Shown piece by piece: positions 25,179 to 32,197 of a stretch of DNA of 34,698 nucleotides (position 1 is its first letter; each line of letters begins with the position of its first letter). The position numbers and the translations under genes are program-made. Source of the stretch: an uncultured Eggerthellaceae bacterium. GTDB taxonomy: Bacteria > Actinomycetota > Coriobacteriia > Coriobacteriales > Eggerthellaceae. The notes below the pieces were generated by a model. That model had not been told where the DNA came from, ran no database searches, and saw only the letters and a program-made list of their open reading frames with translations. The DNA lies in the NCBI GenBank assembly GCA_905234785.1, contig CAJOIP010000016.1:1-34698 (forward strand), written 5' to 3'.

Positions 25179-25346
25179 CATCTGCGAGCGTTCAGCGCTG
25201 GAGATCTACGAGCTGATAGGTCAACAGGCACCAGCCCACGTTCTCGCAAACAGCCGGGCGTGCCGGCACCGTCTTCGGTTTCCGAATAGATGAGCGTTCC
25301 CATCGTGGCAACCCGCCTGCAGGGCTATGCGCGGGAACGCAAATTC

Positions 25347-25368
25347 CGTACACTATGTACGTTATTAT
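25347..25368 (+). promoter_or_regulatory. Promoter/operator of the TetR gene
   Basis: CGTAC-ACTAT-GTACG (25347-25361) is a perfect inverted repeat next to TATTAT (25363-25368), 18 bp before the TetR start codon. A palindrome at this place is the usual autorepression operator of TetR-family proteins. Confidence 0.45.
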
Positions 25369-25385
25369 TCGGAAAGGCGACTCCC

Positions 25386-25958
25386 ATGCGACGAGAATGG
25401 AAATACGAGACGGGAACCGACATCGCGGTGCAAGACGCCCTGCTCAGGCTGCTGTCGGAGAAGGCACTCGCCGATGTGACCGTGGCCGAGCTGGCACGCG
25501 AGGCCCACGTGAGCCGCTCGACGTTCTACGAGCACTACGGCAACCCGGCCGACGTGTACGACGATTTGGCGAAGCGCTTCTCGCGCGACCTGTCGCCCCT
25601 CATGGAACAGGTCGCCTGCACGCGCGAGCTCCAACCCGAGGGCAAGCCGTTCTGCATGCGCCTGCGCGAAAGCGGGCCGTTCGCCCCCGTCGTCAACGAC
25701 GACCGCTTCTTGGGAACGCTCCTCGCCGATGGCGGATACCTTGAAAAGCACGATCTCTACAACCTCGTGCGCGAAGCGGGCTATACCGATGCCCAGGCCA
25801 AGGCGCTCTGCTCGTTCCAGATGGCCGGCTGCTTCTCAGCCGCTCGGGCCTCGGGGGCGACGGACGCCGAATGGGACGACACGAAGGCGGTCATCGACCG
25901 TTTCATACTCGGCGGCATAGCCGCCCTGCTCGCCAGCAGAAGAAGCGCCACCAGATGA
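25386..25958 (+). CDS. TetR/AcrR-family transcriptional regulator
   Basis: This is a 190-aa protein. Residues about 12-58 form the TetR HTH (ALLRLLSEKALADVTVAELA, REAHVSRSTFYEHYGN). The C-terminal ligand-binding part (about 60-190) follows the TetR_C layout of the Coriobacteria/Firmicutes type, ending in helices with FILGGIAALLAS. ATG 25386 has GAAAGG upstream, and the palindrome just before it supports autoregulation. An in-frame start at 25290 would run through the promoter. No transporter gene adjoins it in the same direction, so its target is not visible here. Confidence 0.85.
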   Translation: MRREWKYETGTDIAVQDALLRLLSEKALADVTVAELAREAHVSRSTFYEHYGNPADVYDDLAKRFSRDLSPLMEQVACTRELQPEGKPFCMRLRESGPFAPVVNDDRFLGTLLADGGYLEKHDLYNLVREAGYTDAQAKALCSFQMAGCFSAARASGATDAEWDDTKAVIDRFILGGIAALLASRRSATR

Positions 25959-25995
25959 ACGGGAAGAGGCTCAGCGCGAAGGGGAACTAGCCCCG

Positions 25996-27171
25996 TCACG
26001 CGAACAAATCGCTCTTGCCGGAGAGGAAATCCTCGAGGGGGAATTCCCGCGAGCCCACGACCAGGGAACGCGCGCCCGGATTCCTCACGATGAACTCCGC
26101 CATGCCGCGGGTCGGTTTCACGCGGCCGCTCTTCACCTCGATGGCGCACACCTCATCCCCGCATGTGACGACGAAGTCGACCTCGAGGCTGCCATCGCGC
26201 CACCAAAACACTTCCACATCACTAGAATACGAGAGGTTGAGCAAGTACGCGCCGACCGCCGTTTCCACGAGCCTGCCGCGTAATTCCGGATCGGCGAGCA
26301 GCGAATCCCTCTTGCGTCCGAATGCAGCCGTCATGAGGGCCGTGTCGTGCACGAGAAGCCTTGGGGAGCTCGCCTTGCTGCGCAGCAGCTTGGGATCGTA
26401 TTTCTGGATGCCGCTCATGATGCCCGCATCGCCGAGCAGTTTCAGGTAATGCGCGATGGTGGCCGTGTTCCCGCGGTCGTCCAATTGCCCGAGCAGCTTC
26501 CTGTACGAGATCTCCTGGCCGGAATACGGGGCCCCCACGCTGAAGAGGCGCCGCATGAGCTCGGGATTGCGCACGTCGCTCAACCGCATGGCGTCGTTGA
26601 CGATGCTCGGCTCGATGACTGACGCGTTCATGTAGCGTAGCCAGCGGCGGCGGTCATGACGCAAGGGCGCCGCCCCGGGATAACCCCCGAAGAACAGGTA
26701 CTCGTCGAGGCTGTACCCGAACGCCTCGGCGCATTCGGGATACGTCCAATGCGTGCTCTCGATGAGCTCGAACCTGCCTGCGAGCGATTCGTCCAAGCCC
26801 TCCTGGATCAGCGTAGCCGAGGAGCCCGTCAAAAGCACGCGGAGGTCGAGCCCGGCCAGCGCGTCTTCGTCCCAGAGCGTCTTGACCACCGACGACCAGT
26901 TCGGAACGAATTGAACCTCGTCAACGACCAAAAGCGCAGGACCCGAATCGGCAAGTCGGCGGGCCTGGTACCACTGTGCCCGCAACCAGTCCGCACTCGA
27001 TTCTCCTTTTGTGGCTACGACCGAGAGGAACGGATGCGCAAAGCCTTCGAGCGCCTGCGAAACCGCCGTGGTCTTGCCCGTCTGCCGCGGGCCTATGACA
27101 ATCTGGATGAATCGGCGTTGTTCGTTTAATCGTTCTTTAATGACACTTACATTATGCCTCTGATATGCCAT
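25996..27171 (-). CDS. AAA_14/DUF4143 family ATPase
   Basis: This is a 391-aa protein. Walker A is GPRQTGKT (27-34) and Walker B is ALLVVDEVQF (D84, E85); LLTGSSATL is the sensor-1 region. The C-terminal ~200 residues match DUF4143, with the nuclease-like strand pattern EVDFVV...CAIEVKSG. This is one of the most common stand-alone ATPases of gut anaerobes, and its function is unsettled. ATG 27171 (MAYQRHNV) has AGGA upstream; ATG 27213 is less supported. It is monocistronic and convergent with the TetR gene. AT content rises just upstream of the start, consistent with a promoter. Confidence 0.88.
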   Translation of the reverse strand: MAYQRHNVSVIKERLNEQRRFIQIVIGPRQTGKTTAVSQALEGFAHPFLSVVATKGESSADWLRAQWYQARRLADSGPALLVVDEVQFVPNWSSVVKTLWDEDALAGLDLRVLLTGSSATLIQEGLDESLAGRFELIESTHWTYPECAEAFGYSLDEYLFFGGYPGAAPLRHDRRRWLRYMNASVIEPSIVNDAMRLSDVRNPELMRRLFSVGAPYSGQEISYRKLLGQLDDRGNTATIAHYLKLLGDAGIMSGIQKYDPKLLRSKASSPRLLVHDTALMTAAFGRKRDSLLADPELRGRLVETAVGAYLLNLSYSSDVEVFWWRDGSLEVDFVVTCGDEVCAIEVKSGRVKPTRGMAEFIVRNPGARSLVVGSREFPLEDFLSGKSDLFA

Positions 27172-27306
27172 TAAGCTTTTCCTATCTCGCAAATTTTTTC
27201 CATTATCTCCCATTTATTGCGAGCTTACAAGCATACTTGAACGGAGTTGAAGCGCAAAGCGCAGACAGGCGCCACCCAGGCATTCCCAAAAACGAGCCGC
27301 AACCCC

Positions 27307-27522
27307 CTACAGGCTGGCGATGAGGGCTTGGGCCAAGGCGAGCATGTTGGTGATGTAACCGGCGGGCTCCTCCGCGCGGACGGCGTCGAAGCTGGGGAAA
27401 TCCCGCCAGAACTCGGGCAAGAGCCCTGCGGTCCCGGTTTGGTTCATGGGCGCGAGCAGCGAGTTGCCAGCAAACGCCAGCGCCTCCGCGTAGTTTGTCC
27501 AAGTCTCTGCGGTGCGGGTCAT
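27307..27522 (-). pseudogene. N-terminal fragment of a TorD-like molybdoenzyme chaperone (tentative)
   Basis: This is a 71-aa frame with a strong start (AAGGA five bases before ATG 27522). The sequence ALAFAGNSLLAPMNQTGTAG, followed by LLPEFWRDFPSFD, resembles the beginning of TorD-type chaperones of Eggerthellaceae as I remember them. Those are about 200-250 aa. The frame stops at 27307 and no continuation is visible in the 135 bp beyond. TorD proteins fold and protect molybdenum-enzyme apoproteins. It is not adjacent to the molybdoenzyme of this window. If the family guess is wrong, this is a small hypothetical protein. Confidence 0.4.
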
Positions 27523-27637
27523 GGCAATCCTTCCCTCGACAGCTGTGCCCGAACATGATAGCCCATACCTGCTCGAGGCAACGAGCTGGGATTATACACC
27601 GTGGACCCCAATGGACAAGGGGTTGGGCCGCAATCGT

Positions 27638-27660
27638 CCGCCGTTAGCGGCGGGCCGAGG
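27638..27660 (-). terminator. GC hairpin downstream of the acetyltransferase gene
   Basis: CCGCCG-TTAG-CGGCGG (27638-27653) is a perfect 6-bp stem just after the acetyltransferase stop. No T-run follows on the minus strand, so it may only stabilise the 3' end or help termination. Confidence 0.3.
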
Positions 27661-27669
27661 CTTTGGCCC

Positions 27670-28263
27670 TTAACACGCCTTGATGAACTTGGCTGGCACG
27701 CCACCGACTACCGTGTTGGGGGCGACGTCCTTGGTCACGACCGCTCCTGCCGCCACGACCGCGCCATCGCCGATGGTCACGCCCGGCAGCACGGTAACGT
27801 TCGCGCCGAGCCACGCGTCACAGCCGATGCGCACGGGCGCCGGCAGCATGTTCGCGCGCTTTGCCGGGTCCATATCGTGGTTAAGCGTGGCGATGACGCA
27901 GTTGTGGCCGAGCAGCGCACGATCGCCTATGTAGATGCCGCCCTGGTCCTGGAACCGGGCGCCCGCGTTTATGAACACGCCTTCGCCCACGTGCGTGTTC
28001 AGCCCGCAGTCGGTCGTGAACGGCGGGAACACGCCCACGCCTTCCGGCAGCTCGCAGCGCCACAGCTCCTCGAGCTGCGCGCGCGTGTCAGACAGGCTGG
28101 AAAACGCCGCGTTCATACGCGACGTGATGCGCATCGCGCGCTCGGATGCCGCCGTCATCAGGCGATGCACGTCCGACCCCGCCTCCACCTCTTCCCCGCT
28201 GTTCATGCGCTCCAGGAAGTAGTCGATCTGCTCTTGCGTCAGGTCTTCGCCGTCTTCGTACAT
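27670..28263 (-). CDS. Sugar O-acetyltransferase (maltose/galactoside acetyltransferase family)
   Basis: This is a 197-aa protein. An N-terminal helical Mac-type domain (residues about 1-60, [18 protein letters not shown]) is followed by left-handed beta-helix hexapeptide repeats. Visible motifs are [26 protein letters not shown], the catalytic-histidine segment TLNHDMDP, and the end [20 protein letters not shown]...GGVPAKFIK. It transfers acetyl from acetyl-CoA to a sugar hydroxyl in the cytoplasm. ATG 28263 has GGAGG upstream. It is divergent from a LysR gene across a palindrome-rich 181-bp gap, so LysR control is likely. Confidence 0.92.
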   Translation of the reverse strand: MYEDGEDLTQEQIDYFLERMNSGEEVEAGSDVHRLMTAASERAMRITSRMNAAFSSLSDTRAQLEELWRCELPEGVGVFPPFTTDCGLNTHVGEGVFINAGARFQDQGGIYIGDRALLGHNCVIATLNHDMDPAKRANMLPAPVRIGCDAWLGANVTVLPGVTIGDGAVVAAGAVVTKDVAPNTVVGGVPAKFIKAC

Positions 28264-28349
28264 GGCATGCCTCCGATTCTGGGAACCTGATCCTTCCCCA
28301 AGTTGTCCTTCTTCCAAGATACAGAGGCTGCATTTCAATAGCCAATGCC

Positions 28350-28386
28350 TATAATGTAAATCGTTACATGCTTTTTGGGCATGTAA
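28350..28386. promoter_or_regulatory. LysR promoter with two overlapping palindromes
   Basis: TATAAT (28350-28355) is a good -10 for the plus-strand LysR gene. ATGTAA-ATCG-TTACAT (28354-28369) and TTACATGC-N7-GCATGTAA (28364-28386) are perfect inverted repeats that share the half-site TTACAT. The sites sit over the likely transcription start, as expected for autorepression, and could also affect the divergent acetyltransferase gene. Confidence 0.55.
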
Positions 28387-28444
28387 CCAAGCAAAAGGGA
28401 GTATCCCCTCTGCTTCTGCTTGGACTCGTATGAAGGTGAGGACC

Positions 28445-29344
28445 ATGGAAATCCGCACGCTGAAATACTTCCTCGCCGTCGTGCAGGAAGGCAACATCAC
28501 GAACGCCGCTAAGCGCCTGCACGTGACGCAGCCCACGCTCTCACGTCAGCTGGCCGAGCTCGAAAAGGAGCTCGGGCGACAGCTGTACACGCGCGGGCAT
28601 GCGGGCATCACGCCGACCGAACACGGGGTGATGCTTGCCAACTACGCCGAGAACATCATCGCCTTGGCCGAGAAGGCAGAAGCCGACATCTCGCTGCCGT
28701 CGAAGACCGTGTCGGGCAGCGTGCACATCGCCGCCGGAGAGACGAAGGCCATGGGCTTGCTTTCCCGCGCCATGATGCGCGTGCGGGCGGAATACCCGGA
28801 AGTCGAGTTCGACCTGTACAGCGGCACGACCGCCGACCTCATGGACGGCCTCGTGCGCGGGCAGTACGACTTCCTGCTGGAATGCGAGATCCAGCCGCAC
28901 GTGAACCTGAACGTGCTGCAGCTGCCCGACAACGACGTATGGGGCGTGGTGGCGCTCAAGGACGACCCGATTGCCAAGCTGGAATCCGCAAGCCCCGCAG
29001 ACGTGGCCGGGCGCAAGGTGATAACATCGCGACAAGGCACCAAGGTGGGGCCGCTGGCGGAATGGCTCGGGGAATACGCCGATGAGGTCGAGGTCGTGGC
29101 CACCTACAGCTTGGGCATGAACGCGAAGTGGCTCATACGCGAGGGCTTCGGCATCGCCTTCGCCTACGACGAGCTCCTCGTGTCCGAGACGGGCGGTGGC
29201 CAGTCCGACCTCATCTTCATCCCGCTCGAGCCGCGCATCGAATCGCGCCACGGCCTGGTATGGCGCAAGACGCTTCCCACCCGCCAGGCCCAGGTGTTCC
29301 TCGATGCGGTTCGGGCAGAACTATCCGACGAGCACGGCGCCTGA
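28445..29344 (+). CDS. LysR-family transcriptional regulator
   Basis: This is a 299-aa protein. The winged HTH is clear ([55 protein letters not shown]), followed by the two-lobed effector domain ([27 protein letters not shown]). The subgroup resembles regulators common in Firmicutes and Coriobacteria. I chose ATG 28445, with GTGAGGA just upstream, over ATG 28430. It is divergent from the acetyltransferase and convergent (13 bp) with the cyclophilin-like lipoprotein gene. In such layouts the regulator often controls one of its flanking units. Confidence 0.9.
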   Translation: MEIRTLKYFLAVVQEGNITNAAKRLHVTQPTLSRQLAELEKELGRQLYTRGHAGITPTEHGVMLANYAENIIALAEKAEADISLPSKTVSGSVHIAAGETKAMGLLSRAMMRVRAEYPEVEFDLYSGTTADLMDGLVRGQYDFLLECEIQPHVNLNVLQLPDNDVWGVVALKDDPIAKLESASPADVAGRKVITSRQGTKVGPLAEWLGEYADEVEVVATYSLGMNAKWLIREGFGIAFAYDELLVSETGGGQSDLIFIPLEPRIESRHGLVWRKTLPTRQAQVFLDAVRAELSDEHGA

Positions 29345-29357
29345 TCTCGCTTTCCCG

Positions 29358-29915
29358 TTACGCCAACGCGAACGTTATCTCCACGTCCCCGTCGCCGAGC
29401 ATGGAAAGCAAACCTTCGCGCGTGGCACCGTCGATGTGGGCCAGGCGCGTGAAGCTCCAGGTGTTCTGGTCGTAATAGATCGTTATCTGGTTTCCCTGGT
29501 ACAGGATGACGTCACCCGGTTGCGTCGTTATCTGCTCATCGTTCGTGGGCAGGCTTTGCGGCAAGGGGCCGACTTTCTCGAAGTTGCCGTAGTCGTGCGC
29601 GCTCACCATGACGGGCCCCTCGCGCAGCATCTCGGCGAAGGCGCCAGCCGAGGAGTTGTCCTCGAGGGTCGCAGTCATCGTGGTTCCGTTCGCGGTTATG
29701 GCAAGCATTGCATTCTCCTCTGAGTTCGAGGCCGCGGAAGCTGACAAGCTGGGCGCCTCAGCTACAGCAGACGACGCAACCGGCGAGCTCGCCGCGGTCG
29801 ATTCCCCGGACGAAGAGCTCCCCTGCGGTTCGCTTGTGGCGCAACCGGTGGCAGCGAACGCGGCCACGAGCGCGCAGCAGACTGCCGCGCTTGCAAGTTT
29901 TGCCGCTTTCATCAT
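29358..29915 (-). CDS. Lipoprotein with cyclophilin-like domain
   Basis: This is a 185-aa protein with a lipoprotein signal peptide (AALVAAF-type h-region, lipobox ATGC, acylated C25) and a Ser/Ala-rich linker (about 26-65). The C-terminal ~115 residues match the 'cyclophilin-like' family: ITANGTTMTATLEDNSSAGAF, HDYGNFEKVGPLPQSLPTND, PGDVILYQGNQITIYYDQNT, WSFTRLAHID. This is a beta-barrel fold without proven isomerase activity. It should sit on the outer face of the membrane. The start has GGGAGG upstream. It is the last gene of a tight three-gene operon (9 bp behind the flavoprotein gene). Confidence 0.85.
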   Translation of the reverse strand: MMKAAKLASAAVCCALVAAFAATGCATSEPQGSSSSGESTAASSPVASSAVAEAPSLSASAASNSEENAMLAITANGTTMTATLEDNSSAGAFAEMLREGPVMVSAHDYGNFEKVGPLPQSLPTNDEQITTQPGDVILYQGNQITIYYDQNTWSFTRLAHIDGATREGLLSMLGDGDVEITFALA

Positions 29916-29924
29916 GCGCCTCCC

Positions 29925-30443
29925 CTACAGCGAGCTTCCAAACGCGCGCAGTTTCTCCTGCATCTCAGGCGACTTGGCCTGCGAGCCCACGGCCGTGAAC
30001 ACCCCCATGTCCTCGCAGCGGAAGTACCCCTGCACGAAGCCCTTGTAAATCGAGCGCGAAGCGTCGTACACGTCGGGGGCGCCCGAGCTTAAGACCATGG
30101 CCGTCTTCGTGCAGCGCTTGGGAATGCCGAGCGCGTAGGTGCGGTGCAGCGCGCAGGCCAGCTGGCCGGTGATTGACCCGTAGTAGATGGGGCTCGCCAA
30201 CACGAGCATGTCCATCTCGTCCCATACGTCGTAGATCGCCTGCATGTCGTCTTGCTGGACGCAAGCGCCATTTCCCTTGGTGTGGCAGTGCTCGCATCCG
30301 CGGCACCCCGCTATTTGCATGTTGGCCACATCGAAGACGACGACTTCGTGGCCCGCCTGCTCGGCGCCCTCACAAAATGCCGCGACCATGGCCGCCGTGT
30401 TGCCCTGCGTGCGCGCCGACCCGTTCAGTACCAAAATCTTCAT
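29925..30443 (-). CDS. Flavodoxin-fold NAD(P)H-dependent/iron-sulfur flavoprotein-like oxidoreductase
   Basis: This is a 172-aa protein with an FMN-binding flavodoxin-like fold: phosphate loop NGSARTQGNT and ASPIYYGSITGQ. The cysteines C47, C50, C53 and C61 give C-x2-C-x2-C-x7-C, which fits the compact [4Fe-4S] motif of archaeal/clostridial iron-sulfur flavoproteins. ATG 30443 has GAGGA upstream. It is the middle gene of an operon with two cyclophilin-like proteins (13 and 9 bp gaps). It probably transfers electrons between a small soluble donor and an unknown acceptor. A cluster-free NADPH:FMN reductase is the alternative. Confidence 0.88.
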   Translation of the reverse strand: MKILVLNGSARTQGNTAAMVAAFCEGAEQAGHEVVVFDVANMQIAGCRGCEHCHTKGNGACVQQDDMQAIYDVWDEMDMLVLASPIYYGSITGQLACALHRTYALGIPKRCTKTAMVLSSGAPDVYDASRSIYKGFVQGYFRCEDMGVFTAVGSQAKSPEMQEKLRAFGSSL

Positions 30444-30456
30444 TGCGATCCTCTTC

Positions 30457-30819
30457 CTACGCAAGCTCCACGTGCAGGTCGTACGACCCGCCGAGCGCCT
30501 GCACCTTGGCGAGCTCTTCGCCTTCCAGCCTCCCCATCACGACCTGGTCGCCGTAACGCTGCGAGTCTTCCTCACCACCGTAGAGAATCGCGAACCATCC
30601 TCCATGCGGGTTGTAGTTCACATCGCCGTTCGTCCAGCCGTTGTGAACTTGCGCTTCATCATATGGCAGAGAGAACGGCATCTGCCCGCAGAAGTCGATG
30701 CCGGTACCGCCCACGCGGATGGTCGTCGGCAACTTGCCTGCAAACGCTTTCGCAGTAGCCGTCTCGTTAAGTTCGGCGTACGCAACCGTGTCGCCGAAAG
30801 TCAGTTTGATCCTCGTCAT
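30457..30819 (-). CDS. Cytosolic cyclophilin-like domain protein
   Basis: This is a 120-aa protein lacking a signal peptide. It matches the short bacterial 'cyclophilin-like' (TM1367-type) family: IKLTFGDTVAYAELNETATAKA at the start, GG-WFAILYGGEED in the centre, and a final strand (YDLHVELA). ATG 30819 has AAGGAG upstream. It is the first gene of the operon with the flavoprotein and the lipoprotein. Structural members of this fold are known, but enzymatic proline isomerase residues are not evident. The gap upstream (30820-31013) holds a terminator and no gene. Confidence 0.8.
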   Translation of the reverse strand: MTRIKLTFGDTVAYAELNETATAKAFAGKLPTTIRVGGTGIDFCGQMPFSLPYDEAQVHNGWTNGDVNYNPHGGWFAILYGGEEDSQRYGDQVVMGRLEGEELAKVQALGGSYDLHVELA

Positions 30820-30949
30820 TCAGGCTCCTTGCTCAAACCCTTTCCATCGCATCATTTTCCGGCAGCCCCAGAAAATATTCCAATGCTTATTCTTTCTTCC
30901 GAGCCATGCCTCGTGAGCATAGCTGTATGTCAGAGGGCAGCAGGTCAGT

Positions 30950-30979
30950 AAAAAAGCCAGGGCCTTTCGTGGCCCTGGC
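30950..30979 (-). terminator. Rho-independent terminator of the molybdoenzyme operon
   Basis: On the minus strand, GCCAGGGCC and GGCCCTGGC form a perfect 9-bp stem with a 6-base loop, followed by six T residues. It lies 35 bp beyond the stop of the nonsense-interrupted gene at 31014 and would end transcription of the operon running from 34513. Confidence 0.85.
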
Positions 30980-31013
30980 CTCGCTTCGTTGCAAGACGGC
31001 TCACCCGCCGTCG

Positions 31014-31442
31014 TCAGCGGAACTCCGGAAAACAGCGTGCGAATTCGGGTTCGCCCGCGCGGATGGCTTCGATGACGCCCATCATGAGCTCGCGCGGCGG
31101 CAGCTTGCCGTTTCCCGACGAGAAGATCATGTCCTGCTCCTGGAGGTCGTCGACGTCGAGCGTCCAGCTCAGGTCCGTCTCGGGATCGCCTGAATAGGAA
31201 GCCTCCCACTCCTCGATCCTGCCGTCCTCGAAGATACGGCGAAACAACGCCTCGCCCTGCTCGAACGAGATCATGGTTTCCCTTTGGATGAGCTCGTCCT
31301 CTTCCGACTCGTCGTCTTCGACATCCTGGTAGATGTCCATCGAAAACCCGTCAGGCTTGCGCCACAGGTTGAACCACGTTTAGTCGAGGCCCCTTGAAAA
31401 GCTCAGACCCAGGATGCCCACCTTTGCAATGTCTGTTTGCAT
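31014..31442 (-). pseudogene. Gene interrupted by in-frame TAA at codon 21
   Basis: ATG 31442 has an excellent AAGGAGG site. The reading frame gives 20 codons (MQTDIAKVGILGLSFSRGLD), then TAA (31380-31382), and then continues in the same frame without any shift: TWFNLWRKPDGFSMDIYQDV and on to a stop at 31014 (121 codons). The post-stop part has good coding character with no start codon at its beginning, so a single-base nonsense change of a sense codon (for example AAA, CAA or GAA) explains it. Re-initiation at ATG 31274 (AAAGGGA upstream) could make an 86-aa C-terminal piece. The family is not recognised; the protein is acidic. It is 52 bp behind the small-subunit remnant and followed by a terminator. 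Confidence 0.7.
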
Positions 31443-31494
31443 GCTGCCTCCTTATACGGGGGCGTGTGCGGTTTTCCACACTTCCCCCATTTCC

Positions 31495-32196
31495 CTAGCC
31501 GAGCGGAATCATCTTGTACAGGCAGACCCTGCCCACGTTGGCGTCGGCGGCGGTGGCGTCGACGTCCGCGAGCTCGCGGGTCACGTAGCCATCGGCTTCG
31601 ACCCACAGGTGGTACTTCTTGCCCTCGACCTTGCGGAACCAGAAGTCGCCGAACTCGTCGGTCGTGGTCTTGAAGACCTCGGCCTCGGGGTTGCCCTCCT
31701 CCTGCATGGTGACGGTGGCGCCGATGATGACCTCGTCGACCATGGGGTCGATCACCTGGCCGGCAACCCAGCGCTTGGGAAGGTTCAGGTAGTACACGTT
31801 GGACTTGGGGTCGAGCTTCTCGGCCTTCGCGATCTCATCGGCGAATTCGGCCTCGTCGCCGAAGCGCAGGCCGCCCACCGCGCAGGCGTCCACGCAACGC
31901 GGCACCGTCCAGCCGTCGTCCAGCAGGTGCGCGCACCCCGTGCAGCCCTGCGGGATGTTCAGCTCGGCGTTCCAGTACACGCCCTCGAACTTCTCGGCGA
32001 GGTCTTCGCGGCCCTTCGCTTTCTCGGGGTCGATGACGATGAGGCCGTCCTCGCGCTCCTGCAGGACTTCGGGCGCGTACTCGCGGATGGCCTCGGTCTG
32101 CGCGCCGATTATGGGCATGTAAGTCATGTTCACCTTGGGCACGCTGCCGTGAACCTCTTGCTCCACCTTGCACCAGAACTGGCCGGTGTCGGACTG
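31495..32196 (-). pseudogene. Small Fe-S subunit of a pyrogallol-hydroxytransferase/catechol-dehydroxylase-type enzyme, 5' end missing
   Basis: The frame (234 codons) begins in the conserved interior segment QSDTGQFWCKVE, with no start codon and no N-terminal ferredoxin cysteines. It keeps one Fe-S set, QGCTGCAHLLDDGWTVPRCVDAC. A C-terminal transthyretin/CNA-B-like beta domain (GATVTMQEEGNPEAEVFKTT, FWFRKVEGKKYHLWVEADGY) follows, as in the small subunit of pyrogallol transhydroxylase. Where relatives have PCxHCxxAPC, this protein reads PIIGAQTEAI, and the CPYG position reads KFEG. A GTG at 32166 could start a 223-aa product. It directly abuts the large-subunit gene in another frame. Confidence 0.75.
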
Positions 32197-32197
32197 C

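Noticed and set aside
27172-27306. Continuation of the TorD-like frame in another reading frame
   Set aside because: Neither alternative frame gives a recognisable chaperone motif in the 135 bp available.
31380-31382. Recoded stop such as pyrrolysine or selenocysteine
   Set aside because: The codon is TAA, not TAG or TGA, and no recoding element or pyl/sel gene is visible.
31835-32197. C-terminal ~120 residues of the uninterrupted large-subunit frame as a real domain
   Set aside because: Arg/Gly/Ala/His-rich nonsense; another frame of the same DNA gives the conserved small subunit.
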